Shown here one piece after another: positions 61,701 to 64,000 of a stretch of 64,000 nucleotides of DNA. The position numbers and the translations under genes were made by a program. The notes beneath the pieces are model-generated. The model saw nothing but the letters and a program-made list of their open reading frames with translations, was not told where the DNA came from and ran no database searches. The DNA is from Cyclobacteriaceae bacterium. GTDB lineage: Bacteria; Bacteroidota; Bacteroidia; Cytophagales; Cyclobacteriaceae. The DNA lies in NCBI GenBank assembly GCA_016787645.1, contig JAEUUF010000002.1, positions 62,001 to 126,000 of the forward strand, written 5' to 3'. The number at the start of each line of letters is the position of its first letter. Position 1 is the stretch's first letter.

Positions 61701-61917
61701 CGACTTGCCGCAATCGCTGATCCAGAAGACTCCGTTCAAGCGGGTGACGGTGGGTGTATCGGGCCAGAACCTCTGGTTCAAGGCCTTGAACTTCCCCAAA
61801 GAGCTTAACTTCGACACGGATGTGTTGAGCACAGGGGTGGGTAACGGTCTTGGATTTGACATGTTTACCGGTCCCAGCGCACGTCGTTTTGGCGGAATGA
61901 TCAGACTTACCTTCTAA
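58705..61917 (+). CDS. SusC/RagA-family TonB-dependent outer-membrane transporter
   Basis: The 1070-residue product has a signal peptide (1-20, ending AFAQ). An N-terminal carboxypeptidase-regulatory-like domain (about 23-105) has ISGKVTSAEDGGGLPGVNVVLKGTSNGTVTDADGNYKL. A plug domain (about 115-240) has VVVTAQSIQQDKRALGYSV, LLQGKIPGVNI and IERIDVLKGLSAAVLYGEQGRNGVMIVTTK. A 22-strand barrel ends in RRFGGMIRLTF. With SusD it imports glycans or peptides in a TonB-dependent way. No glycoside hydrolase or peptidase is in view, so the substrate is unknown. CTAAACCAC at 58691-58699 before the ATG resembles the ftsA/ftsZ leader motif. Confidence 0.95.
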   Translation: MRKFLLVLSAFAFALSAFAQERTISGKVTSAEDGGGLPGVNVVLKGTSNGTVTDADGNYKLSVPSTGGTLVFSFIGYATQEVAIGERSVVDAGLASDVQQLTEVVVTAQSIQQDKRALGYSVTSVGGNMVAQKPEADLGRLLQGKIPGVNITNTGGVSGTGTNIVIRGYTSITGNKQPLWIVDGVPFNSSTNAQGDFLSGNQATPSRFLDLDPNNIERIDVLKGLSAAVLYGEQGRNGVMIVTTKNARKKKERFEVNVNQTYFVTEIASMPELQNNYGNGFDQNWGFFFSNWGPKFGGLNAPDSIPNPVTNTNATKNEFPELLGTKVPYQAYPNNVRDFFKQGFSANTSLNVSGGNETMSYNASLSYLEDQGFIPNNTLQKLNFGIGFNAQVTEKFNVSTSFNYAATDQKTPPISAATGNSTAGAGSSVFANVFFVPRNIDLMGLPFETPTTHMSAYYRAGNDLENPRWTAKYSSSTNDVRRFFGRTAFSYKIMEGLDITYRIGLDTYTEYQQYKINKGGPQNINGLYRTVTGQNTIWNHDIFVSYNKDLNEDFNLNFTVGMQNRQDNYTQDGMESAQQVVFGFMNHSNFLTHNNINSFTGANLNYQEKVQLYGYYGTATLGYKDYAYLNFQGRYDQKSTVEKANQGIFYPSVSLSFIPTTAFGFESDQINQIKVRLNYGTSAGYPNPYGTRNVLVSNPRSFLATSGQPVVSNTLSNRLGNPNLRPELFSEIEFGIEGSFLKNRLGIDLSMYSRATKDLITDTPLDPSTGYTVTRINVGESSTKGIELSLRGTPIKMGGFQWDVTLNWWAYRSTIDKLGSGLTRVQIPGGGFQDLGNYAVPGEPYNVIYGSYVPRDPVSGGRIVDAAGNYLYSDDIRRIGDPNPMWNASLFNTFMYKGFTLSAQMEYRQGGDIWSTTALALIGRGVSKFVDFDHDRTFTLPGVKQNPAYTPTNGEKEYIPNDIQITSAAVYFNNVAFGPSELQVYDGTTIRLRDISLNYDLPQSLIQKTPFKRVTVGVSGQNLWFKALNFPKELNFDTDVLSTGVGNGLGFDMFTGPSARRFGGMIRLTF

Positions 61918-61927
61918 GCCTAAATCG

Positions 61928-63652
61928 ATGAATACCATGAAAAAGAACATAAAAAATAATTACGTAACTGGGGTAGTCTTCGCGATAGGCTTGCTTTCAG
62001 CAATTGCCTGCACGGATGGACTGGACAGCAACCTGAATAACCCCAGCGCTTTGTCGCCCGAACAAGCCAGCAATGAGTTTGTTTGGAACGGCATCCAGCT
62101 GAACTTCCAGAACTTCTTCCTGAATGTCACGGATTTCGGTCAGGATATTACTCGCATGCGGAACCTGTATGGTGCCACTTATGAAAACGCGTATACGCAG
62201 AACAGCTTCAACGGCATTTGGCTGAGCGCATATTCGGATATCATGGTGAACGGGAATCTCCTTCTGAGCAAGACGAAGGAGAATCCTGCCACTGCAGAAG
62301 TGGAATACAATCCTTTCTACCAGGGTACTACCAAAGTGATGAAAGCGTATACACTGATGACGCTGGTTGACTTCTTCGGTGATGTACCTTATGCTGAGGC
62401 ATTGAATCCTGCTGAGTTCTTTCCTGCCGCTCAGAGTGGCGCAGTAGTCTATGACTCAGCAAAAGCTTTGCTGGACGCAGCCGTGGTGGATCTTGCAGCA
62501 GTGGTAACTGGTACTCCTAAGCCTGCCCAGGACATGTTCTATGGGGGCAATGCGGTGAAATGGCGTAAAGCAGCCACGTCGCTTCTGCTGAAGTGGCATC
62601 TCAATCGCCGTCTTATTGATGCTGCTGGCTCCAAGACCGCAATTGCGGCCCTGGTGGCTGGCGGGAATCTGATTACTGCCAGCGCTGATGACTTCGTGTT
62701 TACGTACTCTGCCAATAGCCAGAGCGCTCCAAATACGTACCATCCCTGGTTTTATGGAAGCTACCTGACCAGCAGTGGTCCTTATATGTCGAACTCGTAC
62801 ATGAAAGAGCTTTATGACGCTAAGGGCCTGAAGGATCCGCGTATTCGGTATTATTTCTATCGCCAGGTTAACCAGCCTACGACGGATGTAAACGAGTTGA
62901 CGTGTTCAATTCCTGTATTCCCGTATACGACCTTCCCACCTGCTCACTACCCTCCTGGAACGGCGTATTGCCAATTGCCGGAAGGCTATTGGGGACGTGA
63001 CCACCTGAATTTCGAAGGAACTCCTCCGGATGGTCTGAAGAAAACTACGTACGGAGTATACCCCGCCGGCGGACGGTTTGATGCCAATGATGCTAAACCA
63101 GTGACCGATCAAGGTCTTGCATCGGGCGGAAGAGGAAGGGGTATTCTTCCCTTCATGCTGAGTTCATATGTACAATTCATGCTTGCTGAGTATGAGCTCA
63201 CCTTGAATAACAACTCGGCAGCCGCACGTGTATTGTTGGATCAAGCCACCCGAGGTTCGATTAACAAGGTGATTAACTTTATACCTTCGGCATCGAACCC
63301 CTCGTTTGTTCCTTCGGCAACGGGTATTAACAACTACGTTAACGTGGTGCTCTCTCGTTATGATGGTGCACCTATCCCCCCGAATGCAACTGTGGCGGAG
63401 AACCAATTGGACATTATTGCCAAGGAATATTGGGTAGCTCTCTGGGGTAACGGTGTTGAGGCTTACAACCTTTACCGCCGGACCGGTAAGCCGGCTAACA
63501 TGCAGCCTGCCCTTGCGGCCAACCCTGGCCACATTTATCGGTCCTACACGTACCCTGGCGTTTACATCGTTCGTAACAACAAGGCCGTGCAGAAACCGAA
63601 TAACGACGTACAGGTGTTCTGGGACACAAACCCGGCAGGATTTATCTATTAA
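61928..63652 (+). CDS. SusD/RagB-family nutrient-binding lipoprotein
   Basis: The 574-residue lipoprotein has a signal ending LLSAIAC with Cys28 lipidated, followed by TDGLDSNLNNPSALSPEQAS. The TPR-rich SusD fold is supported by YQGTTKVMKAYTLMTLVDFFGDVPYAEALNP, KWRKAATSLLLKWHLNRRL and, near the end, AKEYWVALWGNGVEAYNLYRRTGKP. It forms the lid over the SusC barrel and binds substrate. An in-frame ATG at 61937 (MKKN) is an equally good start. It begins 10 bp after susC. Confidence 0.94.
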   Translation: MNTMKKNIKNNYVTGVVFAIGLLSAIACTDGLDSNLNNPSALSPEQASNEFVWNGIQLNFQNFFLNVTDFGQDITRMRNLYGATYENAYTQNSFNGIWLSAYSDIMVNGNLLLSKTKENPATAEVEYNPFYQGTTKVMKAYTLMTLVDFFGDVPYAEALNPAEFFPAAQSGAVVYDSAKALLDAAVVDLAAVVTGTPKPAQDMFYGGNAVKWRKAATSLLLKWHLNRRLIDAAGSKTAIAALVAGGNLITASADDFVFTYSANSQSAPNTYHPWFYGSYLTSSGPYMSNSYMKELYDAKGLKDPRIRYYFYRQVNQPTTDVNELTCSIPVFPYTTFPPAHYPPGTAYCQLPEGYWGRDHLNFEGTPPDGLKKTTYGVYPAGGRFDANDAKPVTDQGLASGGRGRGILPFMLSSYVQFMLAEYELTLNNNSAAARVLLDQATRGSINKVINFIPSASNPSFVPSATGINNYVNVVLSRYDGAPIPPNATVAENQLDIIAKEYWVALWGNGVEAYNLYRRTGKPANMQPALAANPGHIYRSYTYPGVYIVRNNKAVQKPNNDVQVFWDTNPAGFIY

Positions 63653-63669
63653 TCTAATTGAAGAACATC

Positions 63670-64000
63670 ATGAAAAAGAGATATGGTTTTATAGTATTCC
63701 TGTTGCTGATGGCGGCGGGATTTTCCTGCACGGACAAAAGCACTTACCCCGTTGATTTTGATCAACTGAACAACTCCAACGGAGGTATTTTGTCACAGGT
63801 TAGTGTGCTTTCTGTTGCTTTTGACAAGTTCAATATTCCTTCGGCCAAGTATGAATTGGTCCTGGAGGCCAACGATCGCGACCGCGGCAGGCTGTTCACT
63901 TCGGTGGATGTGTTTGTAAAGTTCACCGATCGGACACCGACCTCGCCCAATGGAAACAATTCCAAAGCCGAAGTGAAACTGAAGACGTACCAGAATGCGG
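63670..64000 (+). CDS. Lipoprotein of the SusCD locus, 3' end outside the window
   Basis: The open frame from ATG 63670 reaches the window edge (110 residues visible). It has a lipoprotein signal (MKKRYGFIVFLLLMAAGFSC, Cys20) and a beta-rich mature part (ILSQVSVLSVAFDKFNIPSAKYELVLEANDRDRGRLFTSVDVFVKFTDR). It starts 17 bp after susD and is probably the third gene of the locus, in the position where surface glycan-binding or SusE-like lipoproteins are found. The visible part does not identify a family. Confidence 0.75.
   Translation, partial: MKKRYGFIVFLLLMAAGFSCTDKSTYPVDFDQLNNSNGGILSQVSVLSVAFDKFNIPSAKYELVLEANDRDRGRLFTSVDVFVKFTDRTPTSPNGNNSKAEVKLKTYQNA

Overview
This window looks like chromosomal backbone from a member of the phylum Bacteroidota, most likely order Cytophagales. 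The evidence is a type IX secretion (T9SS) cargo protein with a gliding-motility-type C-terminal domain beside a PorP/SprF-like partner, a SusC/SusD pair, a Na+-translocating NADH:quinone reductase (NQR) locus, an FtsI with a PASTA domain, a Bacteroidota-type FtsL-like protein, and repeated -7 promoter elements of the form TAnnTTTG (several exact matches). Genus cannot be assigned from sequence alone. No tRNA, rRNA, insertion sequence, prophage or CRISPR array is visible.

Layout. 1-6.2 kb: tail of an ABC permease, recA (minus), an outer-membrane protein, a zinc aminopeptidase-like protein, a PhoB/PhoR-like two-component pair and an RluA-type pseudouridine synthase. 6.3-8.9 kb: rplM-rpsI-rpsB and tsf, with a strong terminator between rpsB and tsf. 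9.0-15.2 kb: a small beta-barrel protein with a secreted propeller-caspase protein, a MATE exporter, unknown proteins, a tiny lipoprotein and cmk. 15.3-19.9 kb: nqrABCDE without an adjacent nqrF. 19.9-24.5 kb: DUF502 protein, lipoprotein, mnmA with a TlpA-like lipoprotein, and a class III CoA-transferase. 24.5-40.5 kb: the division and cell-wall (dcw) cluster mraZ-rsmH-ftsL-ftsI-murE-mraY-murD-ftsW-murG-murC-ftsQ-ftsA-ftsZ, tightly packed with GTGA/ATGA overlaps and lacking murF and ddl. 40.5-49.1 kb: a 590-bp gene-free region with a structured stretch, a terminator and heptamer arrays, then a hydrolase, kdsB, an NfeD-type protease, LysM and OmpA-like envelope proteins, a TIGR02757 protein, a Sua5-type tRNA-modification enzyme, a Nudix protein and a small secreted protein. 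49.1-55.6 kb: a 1729-residue T9SS cargo protein divergent from a PorP/SprF-like protein. 55.6-58.5 kb: a minus-strand group of aspartoacylase-like protein, small membrane protein, RimK and a RimB-like retropepsin. 58.7-64 kb: susC, susD and a truncated lipoprotein gene.

The most notable non-coding observations are: (i) three sites of exactly 7-bp-phased degenerate repeats, two of which form long inverted structures; (ii) three AAGTGG repeats at exact 10-bp spacing in front of mraZ, matching the expected MraZ operator; (iii) a 15-bp perfect repeat shared by the ftsA and ftsZ leaders, partly present before mraZ and susC; and (iv) an 11-bp perfect palindrome overlapping the -7 element upstream of susC.
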